From: Sipunculus nudus
Lineage: Eukaryota > Annelida > Sipuncula > Golfingiida > Sipunculidae
Direction: 5' to 3'
DNA: 64,000 nt
Assembly: GCA_026874595.1 (NCBI GenBank)
Contig: CM049309.1
Coordinates: forward strand, 47,658,079-47,722,078
The notes under the pieces are model-generated. The model was not told the origin of the DNA, ran no database searches, and saw nothing but the letters and a program-made list of their open reading frames with translations. Shown here piece by piece: positions 25,672 through 37,500 of the stretch (positions are counted from its first letter, which is position 1; each line of letters begins with the position of its first letter). Both the position numbers and the translations under genes were made by a program.

Positions 25672-27668
25672 TTAATAACTAGAAGAGAGTGCAGACCTCC
25701 GCAAGGTCAGCTCAATAGCCTCATATGGAACTGCAGAAAAAAAGCATTTTTCTTTTAAAATATTCCTTGATCAAGAATGTTTCCGTATCAAAATTGGTTA
25801 AGGTAATAATAATAATGATAAAAATAACAACAACAACAACAATAATAATAATAATAATAAAAATAATAATAATAAAATAATAAAAATGGTAAGTAGAAGA
25901 ATAAGAAGAATGAATGATAATAAATCTTTAGTACATATGTGGATATGTTTTTTTTAGGATTTCGGTAGCAATCAATCTCAGGCCTGGACATGATCATGGG
26001 ATGTTGTATACCGTCTGGAAATTCACAGACAGATTTATTATTTATTGTAATTTTGTGTTGTAATTAGGTCTATTCAATGGACGGATCGGCAAAGGTCGGC
26101 AAAGTTAGTAAACAGTGGAGTGGCCTGGTCAAAGAATTCTTTACAGAGGCGGACAACTTTGGTGTCAGCTGTACGTGAAAAACCTTATGAAACCTTTGAT
26201 ATATATGTTGATAAGTCCTTGATATATCAGTTAAGTATTCATAATTTCTAAACCTGTCTAAACTTTTATTTATATACAAGGATATATATGTCAAAGTAAT
26301 CACCAAAGTTCCCAATGCATGCATGCTCACTAGTAAATATGAGGCGACAGACAAAACATTGTAAAGAAAATTTATTGGATAGTGTAGAATAGCCGGACAA
26401 TCTTATAGCTTTTACTCTCCTATTAATGTTTCGGTGGCAGTGAATATCATTTATACATTTTTTAAAGCTATGTTTAGTTTTAATGCTTTTTATTCATTTC
26501 AGTTCCAAAGGATCTGGATGTTAAGGTCAAGGCCACCCTTATTGGAGCCGTCTTTCTGATAGTGAGTATATAGCACATGGATGGGTGGCAAGAAAGAGTA
26601 TCTAATTTAAAGTTATTCTTCGTTCGTGAGACATTTGAGATATTTTCAATATAAAATTAAGATAAGATGTGTGTAGTTGTGTTAGATTAATGTCTGAAAG
26701 AACTATCCAGAACTTGCTGATTACTGATAATATAACATCTATCAGTGCACTGCTGACACTAGTTATAATGAGAAAATGGTAAAAACTGGAAAATTCAATT
26801 TCTTCAGATATTTCTTAGACGTCCTTGTGGCAGTGTCTTAACAGGCGGATTTGCGGGCTAAGAATGCAAAATTGCTAATTAAATATCCTATACACCAATA
26901 TTGTATTGGTAATGTTCACTATACACCGAGAATTTCCAAGCCAATTTCCAGACTGGGAATGTTGTTAATGGTTGCAATAACATTTTACTGGATTTAAACC
27001 CAGTATAGCAGGCCTAAATACCATTGTTACAACAGTGTCGTCATAATGGTCATCATAGTCACACACATATGCCCCATGACTTCAGTCATCAACGTGACTG
27101 TAGTCAACTGATTCCAATAGGCGCCCGTGTAACTTATGGAGAAGTTATTGTTGCTAATTTATTAGATTCACTTTAATTGTCACCGATATTATTATTATAA
27201 TAATTATTGTATAAATGTGGTGATAAAAATTAAGTTACGATTTAATTTTTAGAACCATTAAGTGATCGTTTAAAACCACAACTGTACTAAAGTAAAACTT
27301 AATTAAAATAACCAAAAGGTCCAAACGTTGAAGACAGGGCCCATTTTGTTTATGTAATAATTTGTTTTATTAAATCTAAATATTCATCCTTTCATATATC
27401 AATGATGGTCAATAAAAATTAATCTCACAGTCTTACATGACCGATGACAATTTAATGACGTCTGTTTTAATAAAATGATAATTCCACAGATCACACTCTA
27501 ATAAAATAGAGGTATGAAAGCTTTTTACAAACACTTCTACTTATATCATTAAAACAAAAGGTGTCTTATCAATATATATATTCATCGTGATAATATATCA
27601 TTGTTTTCTATCCTTTTCAGAATATGATGTTCTTCGAAAAGAATCAAGAAAAGGAGGATAAAAAATAG
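20048..27668 (+). CDS. PLSCR: Phospholipid scramblase, tandem copy 2 (nine coding exons, 274 aa)
   Basis: Same family role as copy 1. Coding exons: 20048-20156, 20911-21015, 22220-22297, 23022-23098, 23733-23863, 25236-25350, 26068-26170, 26503-26561, 27621-27668. Exons 2-9 have exactly the lengths and phases of copy 1, and 198 of 238 residues agree by hand count. Exon 1 is unrelated in detail: a 36-residue tail ([17 protein letters not shown]) without the QPYG repeats. Kept are [21 protein letters not shown], the cysteine cluster [14 protein letters not shown] (one extra Cys against copy 1), [27 protein letters not shown] and the C-terminal helix [16 protein letters not shown]. The tail end differs most ([10 protein letters not shown] versus [10 protein letters not shown]). 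The start is the first in-frame ATG; whether CCCGAG before it is an acceptor is uncertain. Confidence 0.93.
20508..20575. repeat. (TA)n/(CATA)n microsatellite
   Basis: Alternating TA passing into CATA repeats in scramblase 2 intron 1. Confidence 0.85.
22876..22899. repeat. (TA)n microsatellite
   Basis: Short TA tract in scramblase 2 intron 3. Confidence 0.8.
24911..25040 (-). mobile_element. tRNA-derived SINE-like segment
   Basis: On the minus strand from 25040 the sequence begins with a tRNA-like head: an A-box-like TGGTGTAATGG, an anticodon-loop-like CTCATGG (apparent anticodon CAT) and a B-box-like AGTTCGAATTCC (24990-24979). A non-tRNA body with ACCCAACCGCAGG follows. An intact cloverleaf cannot be closed, so this is a SINE or tRNA pseudogene rather than a working tRNA. 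It sits in intron 5 of scramblase 2, next to TA and GA tracts. Confidence 0.65.
25076..25125. repeat. (GA)n microsatellite
   Basis: About 50 bp of pure GA, 110 bp upstream of the exon 6 acceptor of scramblase 2. Confidence 0.9.
25620..25668. repeat. (AAT)n microsatellite
   Basis: About 16 AAT units in scramblase 2 intron 6. Confidence 0.9.
25804..25885. repeat. (AAT)n/(AAC)n microsatellite
   Basis: Mixed AAT and AAC trinucleotide repeats with interruptions in the same intron. Confidence 0.8.
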
Positions 27669-28593
27669 GGAAACATCGGTGAAACAAGTTTAAACCAGAT
27701 ACATTGAATAATCACGTGAGAAGCAGTCAGCTTGACAAACGTTCACGATCTGACGAGAATTTGCCTGCAATAGATCTTCCCTCCACACTACCGACATCTG
27801 TTGACCACAACTAGGTTTCCGGGACCGTTATGTAGACAAGGAACATTGTATTTTTTGTATTTCAAATGAAAAAAGTAAACATATATCTTTAAAAATGAGC
27901 CCCATGTTGGAGTGTCTGGCATAAATCTGGTTATTTTAACAAACCCCACAATATGTCAATCCACAGGACGCCCAACACAGCAGACGACAATTACGTCCAG
28001 TGCGCATGCTCGTTCAAATGTTCTATTGTGACGCAATCAAGTAGTGATATAACTCAATTTAAAAAAAAACACAAAGTCAAACCTACTTTTGTAATGTTAA
28101 AAAAGACAATCATTTTATTTTTTATAACAGATTTATTTTATAGCAGAATAAAGTTGGATATTTTTGTGCTCTTATCACAGGAAAATCACAAAAACTGTAA
28201 AAATGTGCCTCCAGACGGCGCCAGAAGTTGTACGGATCAATAGTATATCGTGTTAATGACTTTTTGTATCTTTAAGAACTTTAAGGGATTCATATACAAA
28301 GTAAAATTACATATAATATCAAAATAATCCATTTCCATCTCCATCATAAGCAAATAACATTTTGCATGTTCTCTTTCTCGTTTTCGATATGTATTTCTAT
28401 CTATAAATTATATTTGTTCGTGGTTGTTTAAAACATCATGATTGTTCTAGACTATCGATACAATAATATTTTATCATGTATATCATAATTTATCTTAAAC
28501 ATTTTAACTGATTGAATATGAAACTACTTCTAGAAGATAAAATTCCGGTAGAAATTTTTAGGGCTAATTTATATATGCTTTGTAGCCAATAAA
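27669..28593 (+). other. Probable 3' UTR of scramblase 2
   Basis: AT-rich, non-coding sequence after the TAG. AATAAA hexamers occur at 28147-28152 and 28588-28593, either of which could serve as a polyadenylation signal. Confidence 0.45.
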
Positions 28594-28689
28594 ATATATT
28601 TTGTACTATAGTTAACTTTTTATCTGATACAATGCCTTCTAACGGTAAATATTTGCTTGCACGAATTTATATAATGCAAAATTATTATG

Positions 28690-29350
28690 TACGTCTAGCC
28701 ATTCCAGCAGTCTGCTATAGCCTATAGGTCTCACTTGCCACGTCCTTCTATGGTGTCTCACGGTTAAGCTACGGTAAGCCAGAACGTGGCAGTGTCGGGA
28801 ATGAACGTGATGAAATTGAAGCCCGCGTTCTCGTGACATTCATGGCACGTTTTTCCCATTGTATTTCACGTTTATCCACGGAGCTGCTACTGTAATAACC
28901 ACGTTCTCCTACGATAAAACGTGGCTTGCCGTAGAAGAACGTGGGTAGGCCCCGTTCTTATCAGTGCTAGCCACGTTCTCGCTACTGTCCTGCTACTGTT
29001 ATCTACCTTCTCCTACGGCAGTGTCACGGCAGCATCACGGTAAACACGTTCAGACACGTATTCCTACGGTATCCTACTGCAATGGACCACGTTCTGGGTT
29101 GACGAGGATTTACCGTGGCCCAGCTCCAAGGGTTTGACACGCCAATTCAGTTCTATCCAGGTGACACGGGATGCACATTCCTGTGTCAGGGACCACATTC
29201 TGCCCCGTTCGTTATGAACATTTCAAAGAAAGCGTGGACCGCGCACGACCATTCACGTTCATCCACGTCCAACCTACGGTGTTCTACGGTAAAGACCACG
29301 TCCTACTAAGTCCTCCCACGACCGTCAGGAACGTAGTGAACCGTAGACAG
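28690..29350. repeat. CpG-containing block of reiterated CACGTT / CTACGG words
   Basis: In otherwise CpG-poor DNA this 660-bp stretch repeats CACGTTC, CCTACGG, CACGG and TACGGTAA many times in both orientations without a strict period. No conserved frame spans it. It lies between the scramblase 2 3' end and the 3' end of the minus-strand glycosyltransferase-like gene. It may be a degenerate satellite or an old transposon end. Confidence 0.55.
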
Positions 29351-29369
29351 ATAATGGTAAATGAGACCT

Positions 29370-29716
29370 AAGCTTAAAATGTAATTGTCTGAGAATAGAC
29401 TTTGCCAAGGACATAGCGAAACCTTTCGGCAACGTTATTTGTGGCTGATATGACCCAAAACAAGGTCAATTCCGATGTCAACAGAGAATCCAAGAAGGCA
29501 TTAATGGGGTCAGTATATATAGTGGCGGTGTTTAGCCTGTTTAAGGCCAGAATAACGCTAACCAATAACGGGAAATTTCGTGTCGGCCTTACCAGCCAGA
29601 ACGTGAAAACTCTTAAGAATGCACATGCAAAGAGTCCTTCTAGCATTTAAATATAATAGCAGAAGAACATGAATAATCAATGGAACAGTTCTTACGACTG
29701 TTATGCAGTATTTATC
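29370..29716. other. Intergenic sequence with no recognised feature
   Basis: Short open frames exist on both strands (up to 90 codons), but they overlap each other and match no family I recognise. No repeat structure was seen. Confidence 0.35.
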
Positions 29717-29722
29717 TTTATT
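29717..29722 (-). terminator. Candidate polyadenylation signal of the glycosyltransferase-like gene
   Basis: TTTATT on the plus strand reads AATAAA on the minus strand, about 160 nt downstream of the stop at 29883. Confidence 0.5.
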
Positions 29723-29882
29723 CACACTGTGCACACACACACTATATAAATTTATAATTACATGACCACTCCGCTTTCGGTCAAAGCCATAGGCACTTTA
29801 CGACATGCCGTAAAAGTCTTATACGTAGATATGAAAATTTCAATAGCTTTGTGCGATTAACAAATTAGCTAGGTAGATGAAA

Positions 29883-31437
29883 TTACTTGTTACAATTCTG
29901 TAATTTATTTAAATTTTGGGGAAACCAGCCTTTACGCCATCGTCTGAGGACGTTATGTCTGGCGTAATGGGCGTTTTCATCGAAGTTGTACCTGTTGGCG
30001 GCGAGCACTGTGACGATGGACTGATCATACCTGTAGCATCCTGTGTAGGTGTTATATTTCTTCTTTGTGGACATGACGAGTATTAAAAGCCGGTTATTAC
30101 AGAAAGGTCCTGTTTCTGGGGGATTAATACACTGTTTAACAAGACCGCATAGATAAAACCATTTCATAATGTCATTGAAGATTTCTTTGGTATTGTAAGC
30201 CAAGATCGCACCAGCTGACCTCTGGGTGACCCTTTTCAGTCCTGCAGGATTGGAAGGAAGGAACTTGTAGACCTGGGGTCTCGTGACCCCGTAGACGGAG
30301 TGTTTCGAGGTCAAGAACTGCATGAAGCCACCGTTTTCTTCAAGTTCTTCATACAGAGGCTCAAAATTTCCGGTTGTCAGTCTGGTGGAGCTATCCATCC
30401 ACAACACTCCATTTTCATGTCTCATAACATCCTGTAAGAGATTAGTGTTAGATTCCTCACATAATGGGTCGACCCCTAACCCACCCCCCGCTCTCAACCA
30501 AGGAATTTTTTTTTTCAGACAAATCTTATGCAAGACGTGGGTTTGGGGGCTCGAGACCCCCCCCCCCTCTGGAGACCCCACCCCCACCCCTACCCCATCC
30601 CATCTGCTCTCAACCAACGACCTTTTTTTTTACTAAATTTTTTATGCATGACACCCGTTGTCCCCTCCCTGCAAAAATCCTGGATCCGCGCCTGTAATTT
30701 GATATAAAAAATATGCGCTGAAATAAATTACAAGGTTCCATCTGATGGCCTAGTGGCTGTGGTTATATATTCACACGAGTACGACACTGCTGTTAAGGGT
30801 TCGTGGGCGTCATGTCCAACACATTCTGTGATTCACTGAATGAACGCAAGATGGTGCTGAGATGCTGAATCGGTATTACAGTAATTGATAAAACAGAATA
30901 TTTAGATATACCACTGTGTAGTATTCTTATATTATGTTCAACTCACGAATACTTACCTGGATAATGAGTGGCTTAAAAGCGTAGTTTCCCAGATTCTTTA
31001 AGTGAGCCGGGTAGTTTTCAAAACGAAACTTCTTATATATGACGTTACACCACGTCTGTGCCTGTATAAAACAACATTATACTTTATCATATTGAGGGTA
31101 TATGTAAAAGATTTTCGTCATGTAGATTTGTGAATGTATGCTCCTGTTTTCTCTTTATTTAAAAAATGTACCTTTAGCCTTACCCATTAGGGAAATTACA
31201 TATCCCCGAATATCGCGAAGGCTACATTTTCGAGCGATCTCGCCACACAAGAACCTACGCAGATTATATAAGCGTGAATTGTTGTAGACAGGAGGACGAA
31301 GGGTATTTCCCTTTTTTAATATACATATATATTTTAAACAACACGAGGATCCAAGAAAACATTCCGTGCGTTTTCATTTTTCAAAAACATCAATCACCAT
31401 TATAAACAAAAAAAATCAGGTCCCGCCAACTGTATGG

Positions 31438-31484
<47 letters not shown>

Positions 31485-31496
31485 ACATGGATAAAC

Positions 31497-31542
<46 letters not shown>

Positions 31543-34462
31543 TTACTTACAATCAATATATATATATATATACATACATATATACATATATATATCTTTA
31601 TTTATTTACCCAACTGTGCTAAAAAGAAATGATAAAAACCAATATCGCAACTAGTTGAACTTTAGTGACCTGATGAGCCGATGAGAGGAAACCGACGGTA
31701 GTGATCCAGATTCATCACATACCTTAGCATATATATTATTGGTTCTAAACACACTATATCCTCTCTCTGGGTATTGATATGTCTAATTATAGGTATACAT
31801 ATATACAAACAAACATAAATAAATTAAAACATACATATATAATTATTTATAATAAAAGGGGTCATGACGCTCAGCTGACTTTAGGAAGACATTCACAAAT
31901 GGAATTTTTTCATCTGAATAGGCCTACCAAATTTCTTAGGTGGTATCCGCATTCAACTGAAGCATAGCTTGGAGGATATGGTTAACAGAGACCTAATTTC
32001 AGGTTTCTTAGGCGTTTTTTCATGGACCTCCCTATAGATGTCAAGTTACAAGATTCTTGGTCCAATGGTTACAATTGGTGCCCTGTTAACGGACGACCGC
32101 ATCTTTAAAGGTCTCAAAAAAAGTATTGAACATGCGTAATATTTTTTTTAAATCTAGGTGGCGGCACCAGTCTGCAGAAACTGATGAAACACTCAATGAT
32201 GAATATGCATGCAAAGAATAATGGTGACCAATGCATTAGTTGTTCAGATACTGGAGCTTTTGTATCAAATTGTTAATTATCCTGGTAGGTTAGAAGATTA
32301 CAGGTCCAGTGGTAACAATTTGTGCCCTGTTAACGGACGACCGCATCGTTGAAGGTCTCAAAAATAGAGAAAAAATAGAGAAAAATTCAAAGAAAAAAAA
32401 CAATTGTCTCCACCAGCCTGAAGGAGCTGATGAAACATTCCATAATCAATAATGATGAAATTAATCATGGCGAACAATGCATTAGCTATTCAGATACTGG
32501 AGCTTTTGTATCAAAGGTTAAATTATTCAGGGTGTGGGGGGGGGGGGGGGCTACTTTCGAGTCCCATAGCTAAAAGGATATGGCTAACAGAGACCTTATT
32601 TCAGATTTTCAAAGAGATTTTTCATGGGCCTCCCTAGATGTCAAGTTACAAGATTCTAGGTCCAGCGGTTATGAGGGACGGACGGAGGACGACGGACAAA
32701 GAGTGATTACTATAGGTCAGATTACATTCAGTTAGCTGAGCTAAAAATAAATATAATAAAAGTTATAAATAAATTTACCGTCTTTATTTGTGCTCGCGTG
32801 AGACCAATGTCATAGTAATATATCTTTTTCTTCGGCATGTACTTTTGTATGGAAGCGACCAGGTCTTTAGTCTCTATAAAATGGTCCTCACTCGCAGCGG
32901 TGGCAAACGCGAAGTCCCTCCAAGTAGTCTTTCCTGGCGGAGCAAATTTTCTCGGAATGAGTTCTAGAGCTTGGAGGTATTGTCTTGAAACACGCAGCGG
33001 GAGCCCCATCTGGGATCTGTTGTATGGCGGTCGGTAGACAAATCCCTACACAAATAAAACATGTTGTAATGCACTGTCATCAAAAAGCTGTGGCATAGGT
33101 ATTGTGTTAGATATTCTTGTAGGGTTAATAGCCATATGATTGTTTTGATAATTTATTGTACATTAATATGGAGTATCATGTTTAGACAATAGCGTGAGAT
33201 AATTGGTTAAAGGACACACGTTACTCGTTAGATGTTAATTTCAGGGCAGTTTAGTTGTTAGAGAGCACACGTGTCTCGTCTGATATGAATTTCAGTACGG
33301 TTTCATTTAGACGGAGCCGCCTCTTTCTTGGCGGTCACAGGTTTTTGTTGAAGATTTCAAAGGACGTGCATCTGTGTAAGTTAGATTTTCTACCACACTG
33401 TTACTAAAGGCGTTTCTTTATTAGTATTCGCTCAGTGATTGACGGTCGGCGTAAGTGGAGTAATGATTGGCCGGGGGACAATCGGGAGTTGTGACTTCAG
33501 CAAGCATTTATAAGGAGTGGAATGGGACTTTCTCAGCGTACCGGTGAGGAATAGACTGGCGATACCTACAGAAGTCCTGGGGCCGGTCTGCAAATGTCAC
33601 AGTGGGTACAGCTAAGATGTGGTGTCTAAATGTGTAGATAATCGATGTCTGGGGAAGGCCACAAGTGATTTCTCTGTAAAGGACTTCAGAGCAAGTTACG
33701 GCGGATTGATACTTGTGTGCGCTTCCAAGAACAGACCGAGGACTTTATTTATACGCATTACCGTAGAGGTACACGCTAGTACTATGTGGAAGCTTAATCT
33801 TTTACCAGGTCTGGATGATTCCAGGAGTTTTTAGCTGTGAGAGACTGTGATTCAACGCTCAGAAAGAATAGTCTGTGTGCGGTACGTGGACTGCGAAACG
33901 TGTATACACAGCAGGAGATTGAGGATTATAGAAACTCCGTTAATACAGGATAGTGTTACATCTCGGTGTTACGTGTGTGAGCGATAGCCAAGTGGTTAGG
34001 AACCGACTGATCAGGAACTTCACTGTTTGCCGTCATGACTGTACTGTATTTTTTATGTATGTGTATTTATGTTATTATATTCATTGTTTGTGTTAAGGAA
34101 CTTAGGAAGCGCCTCTCCAGAGAATGTAAGTAACTTATTTCAATATATAATATTGTTTTGATAACACAGGTCTCATTCCTTATTTGGAGTGTACGTATGT
34201 ATGAGTTCAGCTAGTTTGTTTGATTCTTAAAAGTTCACATCATTACCAAATGTCTTCATTATTAATTACGGTAAACCGCTATTGCATATCGGCGCCACCT
34301 TGTGTTCATTTAAAAAAACATTTAACTTTCGAGTAAGGCACTTAAACTTGATAATTCCTTTGTGTATTCTTATAAGTTTGGGACATATTCAGATGAAATC
34401 CGAGAAAACGATTATAAATTTATTTGATCATAGTGACGCGTGAATTAAGAGATACCACGACA

Positions 34463-34511
<49 letters not shown>

Positions 34512-37500
34512 AAAGAGTAAATTGAGGATAAAAGTCAATGCAATGTACAACGTGATTGCATGTAAACGGGGCATACAGCGCCATCTATTGGCAGTGCATT
34601 TATGAATTTAGATGTATTGTCTGTTTCATCCGTAAGTGTGTCCTGAAATCTGGCGTTTATACTCATAAACTTAACTATGATCACACAGTTTGGCTCTAAA
34701 ATTGATTATAGACCAAAGGGCTAATACTGAATGAAAAATCACATTACAATAAACAACATTCCAATTTAACAAATTTCTGGTTCTTTTTTATCTTGTGGCC
34801 AAGTGATATGGCGTGGCATGGGTTTCGAGCCTCACTTTGACAGTAAGATTTTTTTGAATATTTATGACACTAATTAACCAGTGATAAGTGACCTTGGAAT
34901 TCTTCAATGGGGGTTGATATGTTGTAAAATGGAAAAAAAGGTTGAAAGGTATTTCAGACATGTCCATGTAACCAGAACATCAATAAAATAATGTAATTTT
35001 CAATAAGAACATGGAATGAACTATTCATCACTGAAATTTGTATCTCAGTAGTCACAACCTGCAGGTTCAAATTTCTTTGTGAAATGTTTAGAAGTCTGCT
35101 CCAAGCCCCGTTGGATAAAACAAGCAGACTCCAAATTGTTAAAAAAAACAAAGAAGAAGCATTTTCTTGTGATTTTGAAACGTTTGCAAAAAATTGCATA
35201 ACTTATGAGTTTCAAAATTCTGTGTAGAAGTTTAAAAGACGACATCTAACCCTATCAGAAATAAACCAGGCCTACGCCCGGATAAGCTAAAAGTCATGCC
35301 AATAATGATTTTGTTCTATTTCAAGTACAGCCAATAAAATCTTCATATGAGGTACTTTTCTTTATTCTATGTAAATTTATTTATAACATTTCTTTTCCTT
35401 CTCGTGACTCTTAAAAAGAATTTAGTCCAATATAATTATATATTTGCTATTTCCATTATTTAGAAGTATGCTATATGAAAATTCCCTTCCAATATACATT
35501 TTTTATAACCTCCAAGAGTAAGTTTGGATTTAACCCTTTATTTTCTGAGACTGTTTTAATTAATGTTATAAATGAAACATATTTTATCGTTTTTATACCT
35601 TTCCTATCTTTTGTTAACATGTTTTTATAGTTACTGATATGCCCAAATGGTCGGTTTTATAGGCTGGTTTAATGTCAGTAGCTTCTAACCATTAGTGAAC
35701 TCCGAATGATATTAAGAACAAATCTCCAAACAGGTGTGGGATTGTTTCTTAACAATGGGTCTTTTATATCAAGGTGTTGTAGTCTCCATTAGTGGTGGGA
35801 GTCGGTTCCTTTTTCATAATCGATCATAGGTTTGAGCAAACTGACTGAAGATCGATTATTAATCGGTTCAGACAAATATATGCAATTATCAAGGAAATAT
35901 GCAATTATCTGTGAAACTGTACCTACGTTTCCCCGGCAGGTATTCTCCTCTCGCGCACGAGTGTAACGATCCTTCCACGAATAAAGACTAATTTTAAGGA
36001 TCAAATTTAACGATCGGCAAACGTCGGGTAATATATTTCATAATGGAATTTAAGAGCATCTAAGAATGTTAGGGGCTTTTTTCTAGCACATGAAGGCAGA
36101 TTTTACGGGCCCAGGTGCGCTTGGGGCAGATCTTACTAAAGAAATTGCAGACTAGTCCAAAAAAAAAATTCCAGCTGAAATCCAAATACTCGACCGGCCG
36201 GGTTAGCCCCAACAAAGAAATTTTTAAGGAAGGCCTAAACAGATGCACCTGAATCTCGTAAAATTGGCATAGACCTGGAGAATTTATGGAGTATTTTAAC
36301 GCCTTCCCGCCCATATTTTTTAATGTACATATCGTTAGAAAACTCTCCGCTTATTATGCAGCTCCCTGCGAGTTCACAGATAATAAGTTTAATAAGTCCT
36401 CCGTTCTCGCATCTACCGTGTTATACTCAGTTACATACGGAAGTTATTTAGGAACACAGACTCATTATATGAAGCGCGGAATGTGGTAAAAAATGGAAGA
36501 ATAATTTTTGCCAATAACATAAAGGCATTCTGGAAAGAAAACAATCATTATTATGGTGTAATCGATAGTTGCCTTTGGTAATCGAGAGCTTGAAAGTGGC
36601 AGCAAACCGACTGACTTTCGATAAAACTCGATGATCGGCCCACCACTAGTCTCCATGTATCAACTATAAATATATCTATTCTATGTAACCAAATATCGTT
36701 TTCTTGCATTTTTTTACTTTCATATGATCTAATGGTCTATCCAATGAACTGCCAAGTGTAATGTTTCATTCCCCACCAAGCATTTTGTGATCATTAACCG
36801 TATTATCGATATCCAAAAAGTCTCTCAATGAAATATGCTGAATCAGTGTTTGGCCCATAGATATTTGCTAGTGTTATTCTATGAATATCTATATTGCAAT
36901 CTAAAATAATGTATCGTCTTTTGTTCTAACATTTCTCAAGTAACTTTGTTCTTAATTAATATAGCTACTCTTTTGGTTTGATTACTCCAATGACTAAAAA
37001 ATCTATAATGTCCCCGCTCTGCCCCCCCCCCCCCCCCCCCCCCCGCCCCCAGGTACGTTCAACCCTCCCTCATGCCAGGAGTTTGTTGGATAAAAATTAC
37101 ATCAGCCGTCTAAAACTATAACCAGTAAAATACTTCGGTAAATTACCAATATGTAATAACAATCGGTACAGCGCATACCTATCCGCTGAGCTAAAATAAT
37201 CCTACTGAGTTCGCCCCTATATCTAGGTCTTTAAAAAAACAACCTGATGTGTTCTATCCTAACTCATGCCATATCCTTCATTAAAGTTCTAGGGAATTTT
37301 GTATTTTGTTTTGCTTAATACTGCTTAAAGACAACCAACAGGTATTGATGACAATAAAATACCGGACGTTACCTATGTAGAATACAGTGTCTTCCTTTAT
37401 AATAAAATTTAACTACTCAATATGATAGAATATAACTACTTAAAAATGCTCAGTCTGAGTGGAAACTTTTCAATCCTAGTAGATTCTTTGTCACAAACTG

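Noticed and set aside
29374-29650. Overlapping open frames on both strands
   Set aside because: Neither matches a known family, and there is no splice or promoter support.
30432-30617. N-terminal extension of the last glycosyltransferase-like exon as a single 244-codon frame
   Set aside because: The extension is C/G simple sequence; a clear AG acceptor at 30432 and in-frame joining to the exon at 31061-30957 show that it is intron.
36465-36656. Open frame conserved between 36656-36465 and 61297-61488
   Set aside because: The similarity comes from the shared hAT-like element, whose frames are short and broken; it is not evidence of a gene.
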